From: Bedellia somnulentella
Lineage: Eukaryota; Arthropoda; Insecta; Lepidoptera; Bedelliidae
Reading direction: 5' to 3'
Assembly: GCA_963576735.1 (NCBI GenBank)
Contig: OY755173.1
Span: 4,496,873-4,560,872, forward strand
Length of the DNA stretch: 64,000 bases
Shown: positions 1 through 18,000 of the stretch, in pieces
Layout: each line of letters begins with the position of its first letter
Numbering within the stretch: the first letter of the stretch is position 1
Position numbers and translations under genes: made by a program
Notes under the pieces: generated by a model
What the model was told of the DNA's origin: nothing
Seen by the model: the letters and a program-made list of their open reading frames with translations, nothing else
Database searches by the model: none

Positions 1-5530
<5,530 letters not shown>

Positions 5531-5990
5531 AACACTGCATCGCCGCTAATTTATTATAGCTATAAAGTAGTAGATTAAAATGATCAGGTTAGTGTATTTC
5601 ATTGTTTCTTTGATGTTATCTTAGAAGCAAAACACTTGTCTTTTACGTGTCAATAATTACATATATTTTTCTTAATTCCAGTGAACGACGGTAATTTGAC
5701 GGTCACATAGAAGAGTATTTTAGATTTAAGATTTCCATGATTCCTGCTCCAACTTGGGTTTGAAGTGATAATTTATAGGATAGCAAAACATAAATGTATG
5801 TTAGTTAACATTTCAATGATAATAGTGAACTCGCGAATTATTTATTGCATTCTGATCTGTATGATGAACATGTTTTAATTACGTGTAAGTGAATGTGGAC
5901 GTATTGTTTTATCAAATCTTTATTTTTAATTTACCAAAAAATGAGAATGTAATAAATTTTACTTAAAATGTCTATCTGTTGTTTTACTTT
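5531..5990 (+). other. Mi-2: probable Mi-2 3' untranslated region
   Basis: Non-coding sequence after the stop. The AATAAA at 5951-5956, followed by a T-rich run, is a reasonable poly(A) signal. The transcript end is inferred. Confidence 0.45.
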
Positions 5991-6534
5991 GTCACTGACC
6001 CTTACCAGTGTGTGAACGTGTAGTGTGAAAAGCTAACTTAGAATTATACTTATCTTGTTACGCCATACGCTCACTGGCTATTATCGGTCTCTTTTTACAA
6101 TGTTGTTCCCATATCCTAGGTATAAAGGTGCCGTTAGTCCAGCGAACAGAGTTTTTGAAACATTATAATGCGTATGTTTATAACAACATGGTTTTGAAAA
6201 AAATACATCAAAATCTTGAGGCTTTTCTGCTGTGAAATTGGCAATTCGAAACATAGAAAAAAATCGCCAACATACCTCTAATTACACTCTTTAAAATGGT
6301 TTTATATTTTATTTATTTTACCTACTTACATATAACTTGCATCATAATATGAGCATTTGTATTTCTAATAATAATTGGCGATTAGTTTTCTTTTTTAATA
6401 AATTCAATAAAACAAATATTTTAAAAACATCGATATTCGCAGTCCTACTCGTGCCCGAGCGCCGCCCGCCGCCCGCTCAGTGCTCGGCGAGCTGCTTTAG
6501 GGGATGGACCTATGTCGCGCGCGCCTTGTGTTAC

Positions 6535-7375
6535 AGATCTTACAATTGGCCTAGACCTCGCTTTTATAACATACCCTTTTTATATTATAAATCGATAAAG
6601 GACATCAAACTAAACAACTTTGCCCATGGAATGCCTATCTAAAATATTGTAATTTTCAAAAAATTATAATAATTAAAAATTGTCGTACCTAGTTCAAACT
6701 GAGAATGTATAGAATGAGAATCTTTGCTTCAGTGAAAATAAGAAATAAAAAAAAAACATTTGATCTATGGTGTAAACAAAAACATAACCTCTTTCGGTAT
6801 TTTCCAGTTCAATCGCTCGCTTACCGGTTTATTTTCATGATATTATTTTTCAATGACGATCAATACAACTGGAAAATACCGAAAGAAGTTATATTTTTGT
6901 TTACAGGGCGAAAAGCATAGATCAAATGTTTTTTTTTATTTCTTATTTTCACTGAAGCAAAGATTCTCATTCTATACATTCTCAGTTTGAACTAGGTACG
7001 ACAATTTTTAATTATTATATTTTTTTGAAAATTGCAATATTTTAGATAGGCATTCCATGGGCAAAGTTGTTTAGTTTGATGTCCTTTATCGATTTATAAT
7101 ATAAAAAGGGTATGTTATAAAAGCGAGGTCTAGGCCAATTTACGCGCGTGCGGCGCCGTTAGTGTGCGAGTGACCTATCTGTATACGATGCGCGTCAATG
7201 TAGGCGTGAGAGTGACCGTGCGTACGGTTAGCATTAGCAAATATAAAAGAATTCATTCAATTCATAGATTGCACTCATTTTTATATTTTATTGTTTAATT
7301 TATTAGGAATGGGAAAAAGAACAAAACCGTTAAAGTAACTTCTAATTTCAATTAATAATATTTAATAGTTACAGG
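6535..7375 (+). mobile_element. MITE-3 copy, right end lost
   Basis: It begins CAGATCTTACAATT, is split at AATT by the FB-2 palindrome, and resumes with GCGAGTGACCTATCTG, AATGTAGGCGTGAGAG and CCGTGCGTACGGTTAGC. These blocks are shared with the complete element at 62260-63102. The right terminal repeat was not found. Confidence 0.6.
6548..7136. mobile_element. FB-2 foldback element (long palindrome)
   Basis: The left arm (about 6548-6808) and right arm (about 6868-7136) are reverse complements over some 260 bases with few differences, separated by a ~59-base loop. Outer ends read GGCCTAGACCTCGCTTTTAT. The target duplication is AATT (6544-6547 and 7137-7140). No transposase is encoded. Confidence 0.82.
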
Positions 7376-7392
7376 TGTAAACTGAAAATTAT

Positions 7393-7634
7393 ATACATAC
7401 ATATACTCACGGCTATAAATCTCTTAACGGGATAGCCAGAGCTTTGGAATGAGAAATTCCTCAGCCACTTTTGGAAGTTGATTTGGGAAAAGATGGTAAT
7501 AATATATGATTTCGGTGACGGTTCTCCAAAGACATCACCCAAAAATCACTTAAAAAGCCCGTATACCCTTAGTAGCCTCTTACGATCACGGGTAGAAATG
7601 GGGTAGTGTTATTAAAAGCCGACACGACACGGCA
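7393..7634 (-). mobile_element. Rep-A copy
   Basis: Starts with the ATACATACATATACTCACGG tail and ends AAGCCGACACGACACGGCA. Inserted within the Harbinger-like element. Confidence 0.85.
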
Positions 7635-8454
7635 AAAGTTATGAAATTATCACTGTAATAATTTTGTATAAACTGACAGAGGTAGACAAATCTATCATAC
7701 CATTACATTTTATATTGTAAACGGCCATGGTAGAAACTATTTTTGAAATTGATAACCTAGGGTAAGCGATACAGTTTTCGTCACCCTGACTGTTATAACC
7801 ACTCGTAAATATGTTAGAAAGAAAATGTAAATAATCATAAACAAATGTCCGAACCCATACCATAGAAAATATTAGCGAGTGGCTAAAACTGTCGAGTTGA
7901 CAATAACTGTATTGCTTACCCTACTGTATGTTTTTAAAACGCGCGCACGCGGCGTCGCGTCGGGGAGACGGCCGCTCGATCGGCGCGCAGGCGCTTCCCC
8001 GCGCCCGTGGGGGCCGCACCCCCTGAGATGATATTTTTCGCTGAACCAACGGCACCTTAAACCTACTCAAGTGGGAACTGAATGTCCCAAGACACATACA
8101 AATTCTTATAAAGTGGCAATCCGTGATATAGCTAGGTCCTACTGTAATAATATACAGCTTGTAACAAAAGGGGGCTTATCTAAAATATTGTAATTTTCAA
8201 AACAATAATTAAAACGTGTCGCTGCCTGGATCAACCTGGAAAAGTATGGTGAGTTTCTTAGCCTACGATGAAATTATAAAAAAAACATTTTGATTTGACA
8301 ATGGAACGAAAACCTTCTAGTTCAGATGTATATTATTATCCGCCTTTACGATATTGTTTTGTCCCAAGTTGCAGGAACACATATCACAAAATAATCGTAA
8401 CTTATTATACGTGGGACACTCAGAAAATTTTGCGAAAATAAAAAAAAATGTTCT

Positions 8455-9613
8455 ATGGGTAAAAATGTTTTTATTAAATCTTTTCAAAGTACTCTCCACC
8501 AGCATCTATACAAAGTTTCATACGTCTTAACCATTTTTCGAAACACTTTTTCCAGTCCGCCGCAGACACCTCATTTACAGCCCGCTGAAACGCTGACAGC
8601 GCATCTTCCGGCGATGAAAATTGTATCCCTTTGAGTTGATTTTTTATTTTAGGGAATAAAAAGAAGTCACACGGTGCCGGGTCAGGGCTGTAAGTAGGGT
8701 GGGTGACCCAAGAGTTTGACCGGCGTGCTGTTCAGGAAGTCCGTCGTTTTGAGCGCGGTGTGAGCGGGCGCGTTGTCGTGGTGAAGCAGTAGCCCGCGGA
8801 GCCCTGTGTTTGGTCGATTGTTGCTCACAACTGAGAAAACTACTGGCAAGCATTTAGTAGTATACCAGTCTGCGTTAATACTTCTTTGATCTTGTAAAGG
8901 AATTAACACCAAATAGCCAGTCATATTGAAAAAACTTGCGATAAAAATCTTCCCACCGCTTCTAGATCTCTTCACTTTGGTAGGGGTCGCTTCGTTTTGA
9001 AATACCCAAACCGTCGACTGGCGCTTCGTTTCTGGATCGTATTAATAAATCCAGGACTCATCACCTGTAACGATGTCGTAAACACGCCGAGACGAGCCAG
9101 CATCAAATTTATTAATCATATCACGACACCATTCCACCCGGGCCTGTTTCTGTACTTCGGTGAGGTTGTGTGGCACCCAGCGTGAAACTATCCTCCTCAC
9201 GTGAAGATGTTCGTGTAAAATCTCATGAACGCTTCCCGATCCAATCTGCATAATGTGTTGAATCTCTAGATACGTTATTCGCCTATTGTCATGAATTAAA
9301 TTTTTCACTTCCACCACGTTTTCATCCGTAACAGGCGTTAGAGGGCGACCACTTCTTTCTTCATCCCGCAAAATTAATCGACCACGCTTGAATTCGTTAT
9401 ACCAACGATACACGGTTGCCTTGGAAGGCCCTTCATACATAAACGCCATTTGAAGTCTATCGTATGATTCGTCTGGTTTTAAGCGACATTTGAAATCGTA
9501 AAAAATCATAGCGCGAAAATATTCCCGGCTCAGATTCATTTTTCAGTAAGACACGACAATTTAAAATAGCTCGTAAAAAATAAAGAGGGAAATTTTAAAA
9601 TTGGAACGTACCT
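8455..9613 (-). mobile_element. mariner-family DNA transposon, inactive
   Basis: Contains the degenerate transposase below. The upstream (right) end probably begins AGGTACGTTCCAATTTTAAA on the minus strand. A matching left terminal repeat was not found, so the limits are approximate. Confidence 0.6.
8474..9539 (-). pseudogene. mariner transposase pseudogene
   Basis: The N-terminal half (9539 down to 9042) has the paired helix-turn-helix region (TVYRWYNEFKRGR, RSGRPLTPVTDENV), WVPHNLTEVQKQARVEWC, and the first catalytic Asp in TGDESWIY. A TAA stop follows at once. The frame continues with WVFQNEATPTKVKRSRSGGK, then the second Asp in LLHHDNAPAH, then after a frameshift near 8695 the third Asp in YSPDPAPCDFFLFP, ending EYFEKI at 8474. 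The spacing is that of a DD34D mariner. At least one nonsense and one frameshift make it dead. The subfamily is not assigned. Confidence 0.9.
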
Positions 9614-9957
9614 TTTTTTATTTATAAAGACTCATATTTTCAGTATACATTACAACCGGCCAGTGTTTCATATATTAAAACCTTTTTTCGCAATACTTTC
9701 TGAATGGCCTGGTATTAATGTGCCAGTAAATGAAAACAAATCGAAAAGCGTTTTGTTATTGTTTTTATTTTTGCGTAGGCTAAGAAACTCACCATACTTT
9801 CACAGTTTGATTTAGGCAGTGACACTTTTTAATTATTATTTATAAAATTACAATATTTAAGTCAAGCATTCCATAGGCAAAGTTATTAAGTCTGATGTCT
9901 TTAATCAATGTAAAATATAAAAAGGGTATGTTTTAAAACCGAGTTCTAGGCAAATTC

Positions 9958-11003
9958 TTAAGCTGAATATAAATAACGCTATCCAAACATTATAAATTAT
10001 ACCTAATTGATTTCTTAAAGATACACTAGACATAAACATAACTCTATAATAGCTAGCTAGTCGCAGAACTTTTGCCGCAGAAGTGCCCCAAACTCACGGC
10101 GATAAATCCCAGCTAGAACTTCAGAATTTAAAATTCTTTAGCCACTTATAGATGTTGAGTGGGGAAATGTTGATGGGTCTCCAACCGAATTGCTCAAAAA
10201 TAACTTATAAATCCCAAATACCCTAAGTCGCCTCTTACGTCATCCGCAGAATTGCGTTGTAGCTATTCTAAGCCATAAAACAAGAACTTTTAACTCAGCT
10301 TTATAACAGTTCATATCATATCAATTGTAGATAATGTCTAATCGATGGCTATTGCCGGATCTACCCAACCTTCGTGATATTTAAGCCTGAACCCTATCAT
10401 TGTCTTCAACAACTTTGATAATCAGCATAGTTAAGTATGTTGATTTGTTGGCTTTAATTATTAATGCTGTAAGCACTCTGCGATTTTCGATGGTAGCATA
10501 TCAGCTATAAAATTCCATTGCTCGAAAAAGAAATATATCTAAAAGTTCTGTGTGTGCTCAAGCTAAGTCTACCCTGAACTTCTAGCCCGCGCGAGCTGCT
10601 ACTTCGCCCGCGTAGAAAGTTCGGCTGGATAAGAAAGCTTGAGAAAAAGAGACTTTGACGTTGTTAGGAGACTTTAGTAGTAACTTGTGGCCTCAATAAG
10701 CTTTTTTTATTCGATCTTATATTAAAAACTCCAGATTGTTATTTATTACTATAAGAGTGTAATATTAGCAATCAATATAAACAACGCGGGTCAAATCGGG
10801 AATTCTCCAAATTTTTTATGGTTCTTGTCTTAGGTAGACGGATAAACAATATCATCAAATAATCATGTCACCTACTCGAATTAATTTTTGATTATAGATT
10901 TTTGCTTCACTGTAAGGCAAATGTGGTATTCTGGTTTAGCCTATCAATATGTAACCAGGATGATCAGGAGTAGTACTTGTACCAAATAGTGAGAATTTAT
11001 AAT
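9958..11003. other. intergenic spacer, mostly unrecognised
   Basis: Apart from a Rep-A copy at 10092-10275, no reading frame, inverted ends or known family was seen. Confidence 0.5.
10092..10275 (-). mobile_element. Rep-A copy, diverged, without tail
   Basis: ACTCACGGCGATAAATCCC, then AGTCGCCTCTTACGTCATCC and TTCTAAGCC in Rep-A order. An internal block is deleted. Confidence 0.7.
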
Positions 11004-11652
11004 GTGCTCCCCCACCGGGAGCATTCGCGTGTAATGTTACGTTACAGATTTGAGCAATACAGCAGTGAAGGAGGAGAACCGAGCATAACAATTCGCACCT
11101 TGTAATGGTAATATGAATTACACGCGAACGCTCGTCAGTCAGGGAGGTAGTATTGTTATGTAATGCGCAAAGAAGAATCTATAAGGTACAGTACGGCTTA
11201 TTCCGTTTATCCACCCTAAAAAATCCTCCCTAAGGCGGATATTCGGAAACGCGTGTCCTTCTACCCACCCTGAACGGGGTGGATATTCGAAATGCATATA
11301 ATATGGTTCTTCCGATTTTTTACCCCAAGTACAGTAATTTACAGAAACATACACAACACAAAATGGGTCCAAGGAACATCGTGAACATTAAAATACTTAA
11401 GATAAACATACCTACTTTCTTACTTACAGTTTGAATAAAAATATCTTACAAACTTAGGGTCTTTTTTCTGTAAATTACTGTACTTGGGGTAAAAAATCGG
11501 AAGAACCATATTATATGCATTCCGGATATCTACCCCGTTCAGGGTGGGTAGAAGGACACGCGTTTCCGAATATCCGCCTTAGGGAGGATTTTTTAGGGTG
11601 GATAAACGGAATAAACCTACAGTACACGTGAATGCTCCCGGTGAGGGAACAC
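11004..11652. mobile_element. MITE with 29-base ends and a large inner palindrome
   Basis: The outer terminal repeats GTGCTCCCCCACCGGGAGCA and (reverse) GTGTTCCCTCACCGGGAGCA match at 26 of 29 positions. Inside, 11198-11345 and 11468-11614 are near-perfect reverse complements (~147 bases) around a 120-base loop. There is no coding region. The target duplication is unclear. Confidence 0.72.
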
Positions 11653-11874
11653 CTATAGATTCAAAAAGCTAGCAGGTTTAAAATATAGCTGTTAATTGGG
11701 AGACTAATCTGCATTAGTTCATGTATTAAATGCTTACAGTTTCACCTATAACTTAATGGTGACAAAAATAAAAAAAAACAAAATCTTTGCTCAATATATA
11801 TTGTCATTCGATTTAAATAAATACAAATATATTTACACAATCAAATTCACACACACTCACTCACACACAAACAT

Positions 11875-12053
11875 TCACCACGTATAAGTGTCATCATCCG
11901 GGTTATACTTTATACTGTCTAACACCCTGACCATTTTGGGGTCTGAAGAACAGAAATGTCTGAGCATTTCCTTACTTAGACCGCTGTCGGATAAGTTCTC
12001 TTCGTTGAAAGCCTTTGCAAAATTTGTACTGTCGTTTTCTTTACTGGATTCGT
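11875..12053 (-). CDS. DONSON: DONSON exon 10 (terminal)
   Basis: Acceptor TTTCAG, then ESSKENDSTNFAKAFNEENL through SIKYNPDDDTYTW and TGA at 11877-11875. Confidence 0.9.
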
Positions 12054-15000
12054 CTGAAATTTAAAATAAAAACTATATATTATACAATACGGAAAAATTA
12101 TCCCTGAAGAGGTCCTCGTAAGTATTTTAGTCAGCTCATTTTATTTAGCAAACTTTTTCCTATAAAAAGAAGTAAAACATACATACATATACTCACGGTT
12201 ATTCCAACAAGGAATCTATAGCATAAAATCAGGATAAAACTTATCTCTTAAACATAAGACCTTACATCCTTGTGGCACACGATAGCCATGAGAAAATAAA
12301 TTATGTAAATATGTATACGTGTAGGTGTATGGAAAAACAAATGAATATAAGCGAACCTCTAGAGGTTTATGAGAATCGTACAAAGTGGCTACAGATTATC
12401 TCTGATAACTCTAATGGAAACTAATGGTCATCATCAATTATTTCATACCTTTTTGAATGATTTGTTCATGAAAACCTCATGTGGGATTATTACTAATAAA
12501 TAAAGTATCCACCTGTGTCGAAATTTTTCTTTCCTCTATTTATTCTTTGTTTATTTCATACCTGTTCTTTTATTTTTTCAATTAGATTTTTCAATTTTAT
12601 GTAATTTTGTATCGTAAATGCTGCAGTCGAGCCTAAATTGAGTCAAACATACCTTTATGAATAGCCTCAACAGCCCACGAGAAGGCCTTAGTAGGCTGAT
12701 GATGCGCGAAAGTGGCGCTGAATTGGGCGGTGGAACTGAGCTTCACCACCCGGAACAAGGAATGGACGGTCGAAGGGAGGATGGGCCCTCGCAGCTCTAG
12801 AGAGTGGTATTGACTGTTGTCGCAGGTTATTGTGCTTTCGCGGACCTATACGACATTAAACATAGTATTGAAATTGAAAAATAATATCCCTATTTGCCAC
12901 CCCAGCCCGGTTAGTACGAGCGGTGTTTAAACTAGTTATCGCGTGGGATAAAGCAGCCATTTCTTACGCACTTACTTAGTATCGTATACTGCCATCTCAT
13001 TCTAACCGTTATCGTGTCAATAAAATAGCGCTCGTGCTTGCCCCTCAGTGTGACAACTCGGTCACTTATTTACGTGCTGCCACATTAATAAAATGAAATG
13101 ATAAAGGACTCCAGATAATTAAATTATACAGATATAGGGTTTACATTATTTGTGTTCTAACTGGAACCTGTTTAAGCTATACATACATAAATATACTGAA
13201 ATATAAATTCCTAAAAGGGATAACCAGAGCTTCAACTTCAGAAAATTCTTCAGCAACTTTTTGAAGTTAAGTTGGGAAAAGATGGTAATAATAAGTAATT
13301 GTTGGTGATGGGTCTCCAACCAAAGGGTCTAGCAGGCTAAGGGAACAAGATTGGCCCCCGAAGCCGATCTGGCTGATTTTTATGGTGGTGCACCGGTTTC
13401 AGCCACGGTTACTGTGTGACAAAAATCAGCCCTCGATCTTCTTTTAATAAAAAAATAAAAAAAAAAAAAATGTTTTTATTGAGTAAAACAAGGCTACATA
13501 AATTACAACGTGCTTATGTCTCCATTTAAACTTAAAAGTCTGTGTTTGGAGACATCGCTCCTATCTAAGAACAATAAAATTTATTATTACAATAAGATTA
13601 AAAATTAAATTACTACAATATATCAAATTAACTTATTACTATAAATTTATTAACTAAATAGTTTGTATGTGTGTGTTTGAGTGTGTGTGTGTGTGTGTGT
13701 GTGAGTGCGTGGTGTGCTTGAGAGTTTGTGTGTGCGTGAGATTTTTAGTGTATATGTGTACATGTTAGGACATGTGACTGTATATATACATATCATAATC
13801 AAACCTCTATCATTCTTGGAGTAGTGACTCCACCTCATCATATGTTTTATCTTCGAACCACATAGATATACTTTTTTTGCAATCATAAAATGTTTTAGGA
13901 TATATATCCAAATCACTATTTAACCTATTGTATATGAGTGCAACACGTTTATTAAACTGCCGTCCAGCGAAAACAGTGTTTGTTTTTGGGACTTTACAAG
14001 GAACGTATCTCCTTCTCTGAAGAGTCTTGGGAGGATTGAATTGTAATGTTTTATGCAGTTTTAATACCGAGTGTATAACATATAGTTTCCTAACTGATAA
14101 CAAACCAGAGAGGAGGTATAGTTTTTCAGTAGGAAATCTCCTTTTCTTAAAGAACATGACCTTGATGAGGCCGCGCTGAGCACGCTCAACCTCCAGAAAT
14201 CTTGTTTTAGCCGCACCCCCCCATATCGTTATACAGTACGTGATGATCGATTGCACCAAAGCCACATAAATTTCCTTTAAGAGATCTCTAGGACGCCCTT
14301 TTCCCGGTACAGTGCCCGCTCTCGGAATCACGTGTCGTAGTGTTTTAAAGATATACGTTAGTTTTCTTATTCTTTGCATGACATGCTCAATATGTGGATA
14401 CCAAGATAGACGCTGGTCCAAAAAAATGCCTAGGTATTTGGTTTGATTTACTTTTTGCAAAACAGGACACGTACAAATTTGGGTATCTAATGGACCTACG
14501 GAGCAATTAATATTATTACAATTATGTAGCCGAATGGTGAAGCTGTCTGCAGGTTGAGTATTATCATAGATACTAAAGCACATGTAGTTAGTTTTATTAG
14601 CATTAAGTGTCAAAATATTTTTATGTAACCATTTTTTTATTTCCCTTAACCCCAACTCAGTACTGATTCTGATCTGATCCCAGGAATCCCCAGCGAACAC
14701 GACAGCGGTGTCATCGGCATAGGAAAATATTTTGGCATCCTGGACTAGCATATCGCATAAATCGTTAATATATATTAGAAATAAGGTCGGGCCAAGAACG
14801 CTTCCCTGTGGTACGCCGTATGACACCTCCTCGTATTCACCGGTGACATCCTCCAATTTTACTTTCTGCCTTCTACCAGACAGGTAGTCAGTGAAAAGCT
14901 GTAACGGGGTTCCCCTTATTCCAATTTTATTTAGCTTGTTTATAAGGATGGGGAGAGAAACGGTATCGAAAGCTTTCTTTAAATCGAGAAATACAGCCAA

Positions 15001-18000
15001 ACACTTCTTTCGTTTGTCAAGTTGCTCAATGACAAAACTTGAGAGAGCTGATACTGCGTCTTCTGTGGATTTTCCTTGGCGAAATCCAAATTGACTATTT
15101 GAAAGTAAGCTGAATTTGTTTAAGTACTTAAGCAGACGTGCATTAAGTAATTTTTCTAAAATTTTTGAGATTGCCGTCAGAACCGAGATAGGCCTATAAT
15201 TACTGATCTCATTTCTGTCCCCACCCTTATACACTGGAGTTATTACTGCTTGCTTAAGAGGAGCTGGAAAAATACCTTTATTAAAACACAGATTCGCAAT
15301 ATGAGCAATAATTGGGACAACTTCGGACTTTGCCAGCTTTAAAAAAGATGTAGGGATATGATCCCAGCCAGGCGCACTTTCCGATTTGAGATTTATTAAA
15401 ACAGAATGGACCTCCTCATTATCAGTAGGTAACAGAACAAAAGAGTTTGTTTGTGCTGGTAAACTGTCAAGATATTCATGTAATTGTTGGACATTAGGCT
15501 GGGATTGCTCCGCAAGTTGTTTGCCAATACTGGAGAAAAATTTATTAACATAGTTTGCTGATTCAGTAGGAGATGATTCAAGGTTTATTAACTCTGTACA
15601 TGAATCCTTAGTTTTGCGAGTATATGTGATATTTTTAATGTTTTTCCAAAGTTTTTTATTGTTGTTTACTGTTTTTGCTAATACTTCCCTATCATATTTT
15701 CTTTTTACGTGTTTTGTAAGTTTGTTACAGTATTTTTTATATCTATTGTATGTTATTTTAACTATATCATTAAAAGGATCATTTCGCGCTTTTTTCTGTA
15801 AGTTGTTCCGATTTCTAATACATCGTAAGATTCCTGAAGTCATCCACGGCTTTATTGTACGAAACTTGGAAGGAATGTTCTTGATGACTGTATTATCATT
15901 TAGTGTTTCAGTTATACTAAATATTAGACGGTTTACTACCTCAGTGGGGTTATCACAGTACAACAATTCTGCCAAGTTTTTATTTTTTAATTGATTTAGT
16001 GCTTGATCAAAGTTAATCACCTTTTTAGTTTTTTGTACAGTTATGTTTTTATTTACTTTTGTTATGGATAAGAACGTGGTGTAGTGGTCTGTCGTAGTTG
16101 TATGTAAGATGGCTATTGTTGCAAGGTTTTTAGCTTTATTCAGTTTTAACATGAAATGGTCTAAACAATTTTTACCCCTTGTAGGTAAGGTATGGCCGGC
16201 AAGTTAACCGTACGTGGAAAGCATATTTAAGTATCTAGTCCTATTTTTTTCCTCATAATGAGGTTCAAAACTTTTAGAAGCTATGTTTATATTGATGTCT
16301 CCTGTAATAATAATGTTGTTTGTGGATGTATCAAGTGTTTCAAGGTGTACACTCAGTGAGTCAATAAAAGTTTCTGCATTAATATTCGAAGGAGATCTAT
16401 AAATACAAAGCACAGTTGTATTTAAGATAGTTAGTTGTAGGCAAGATGCCTGAGATAATTTTATTTCCTTCACATTATGTCTCAATGCTTTTTTAATATA
16501 GACCACTACACCGTCATTTTGATTGTTCTGATAGTTTGTATGGTACACGTTATAGTTAGACAAGACAGGAAGCGGTTTATTCAAGTTAATTCTCGACTCT
16601 GTTAGGACAAGCACATCGATATCTACCGAAAAATACGATAAAGTTAATTGGAAATCGTCAAAGTTACTGTAGATACTTCGGATATTTTGTGAGATTATTG
16701 TCAAGTCACTTTTCTTAAACATTATGTTTTTTTTTATATCTTCAACTTGACATTCAAAGGAATGCGCAATTTCAAGACGATCGATTTCATTAATAGTATT
16801 TATTATTGTATCACTCATGTAAGAATATTATTTTTGATAAGCAAGTGTTCAGAAACATTGGAGTTAGGTGGTTTTTATATGAGTTAAGACATATTGATGT
16901 AAAAAAATGAGGTAGAGGTGAGATGCAAAAGTGAGATTTGATGCGATTGTAGGGGATTTGATTTCTGATGTTGATGTGTATTTGTGCATGAGTGTGTAAT
17001 CGGTTGTGGTGAATGTGGGTGAGTTTGGGTACAGATTGATTCATGCAACAATCAATATAATACGGAAATAGCATCTTTGCAGCAATAAATTTTAAACAAT
17101 CAAATAGAAAGGTATACTCATCGGCGAAACGCATTTGAATATCCATAGAAAGATGAAACAACAAGACTAGTCAGTCATGTAGCATGAGGTGTTGTACTTG
17201 TTCTTCTTTTTTGATTAATATTACTGGGGACTGTTCAGTTTTTCTAACAAAAACTTTTCCGTTTGAAGTCCAACAAAATTTATATTGCTTAGATTTTTTT
17301 AAATCACGGGCCAGAAAATGCAGTCGGGAACCCTTTGCAGTCAGGTGCTCTGAGAGAAAGATCGGCGTATTTTCATTAGATTTGAGTCCAACATGTTTTG
17401 CACATAGCTTCTCCCGGTTCTTAATGGAGAAGATTTTGGCGTTTTTCATTATATCGTTTTTTACCAATGCAGAAGTAAGCTCCAATATTATTGGCGTATT
17501 TTTCTGATCAGCTTTCCTGCCCCGGACTCGGTACACATCTTTTATGTCAGATTTACATATTTTGGAGTTAATAGTCGCAGATAGTTGAATAGCAATATTT
17601 ATTAGGTCTTTTTTTTCTTCGTTTTCTATTTTAGGTACATTTTTTATTTCGATATTGGCTTTACGACTTGTATTCTGTATATCCTCTAGTTTGTCCTCCA
17701 ATAAAATAATATATTGTCTGTCTTCCCTCACTTGGTTCTCCAAAGAAGTAATTTGTTTTTGTAGTTCTTCGTTCTTCAGCGTAAGGTGAGAAATAGCATT
17801 TTCAATATTACGATTTGTGACCTGAATCTCCTTAAGGGCAGCCTTGACCTCATTTAGCTCTCCTTTTTGCGCGTTAGAGAATTCCGATATTAATTTTCTC
17901 ATATCTTCCTTAAATTCCCGTAGTTGGTCGCCTCCCTGAGGTATGGTGGGATCCTGTTGATTTTTTGTAGATATCGAACTTTTCTCTTGTTGTTGATTTT

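Larger units (their letters stand above)
6126..8058. mobile_element. PIF/Harbinger-like non-autonomous DNA transposon carrying nested repeats
   Basis: Ends are an imperfect 21-base inverted repeat: AGGTGCCGTTAGTCCAGCGA on the left and, reverse-complemented, AGGTGCCGTTGGTTCAGCGA on the right. Both are flanked directly by TAA (6123-6125 and 8059-8061). A 3-bp TWA target duplication is the signature of PIF/Harbinger elements. No transposase is inside. Two unusually GC-rich blocks (about 6445-6530 and 7935-8030) and nested elements fill the interior. Confidence 0.68.
8166..9957. mobile_element. second FB-2 copy, opened by a mariner
   Basis: 8166-8300 matches the left arm of FB-2 (TATCTAAAATATTGTAATTT) and 9755-9957 the right arm (ATAAAAAGGGTATGTT, CATTCCATAGGCAAAGTT). 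The segments at 8247-8271 and 9774-9797 are exact reverse complements (GGTGAGTTTCTTAGCCTACG). The mariner lies between them. The left outer end is missing. Confidence 0.65.

Noticed and set aside
6337..6920. Open frames of 101 and 71 codons
   Set aside because: They lie in the FB-2 palindrome and AT-rich flank; composition is random and there is no homology.
8997..9185. 62-codon plus-strand frame
   Set aside because: Antisense of the mariner transposase.
17184..17507. 107-codon plus-strand frame
   Set aside because: Antisense shadow of LINE ORF1; frames at 15614 and 17924 are likewise shadows of the LINE.
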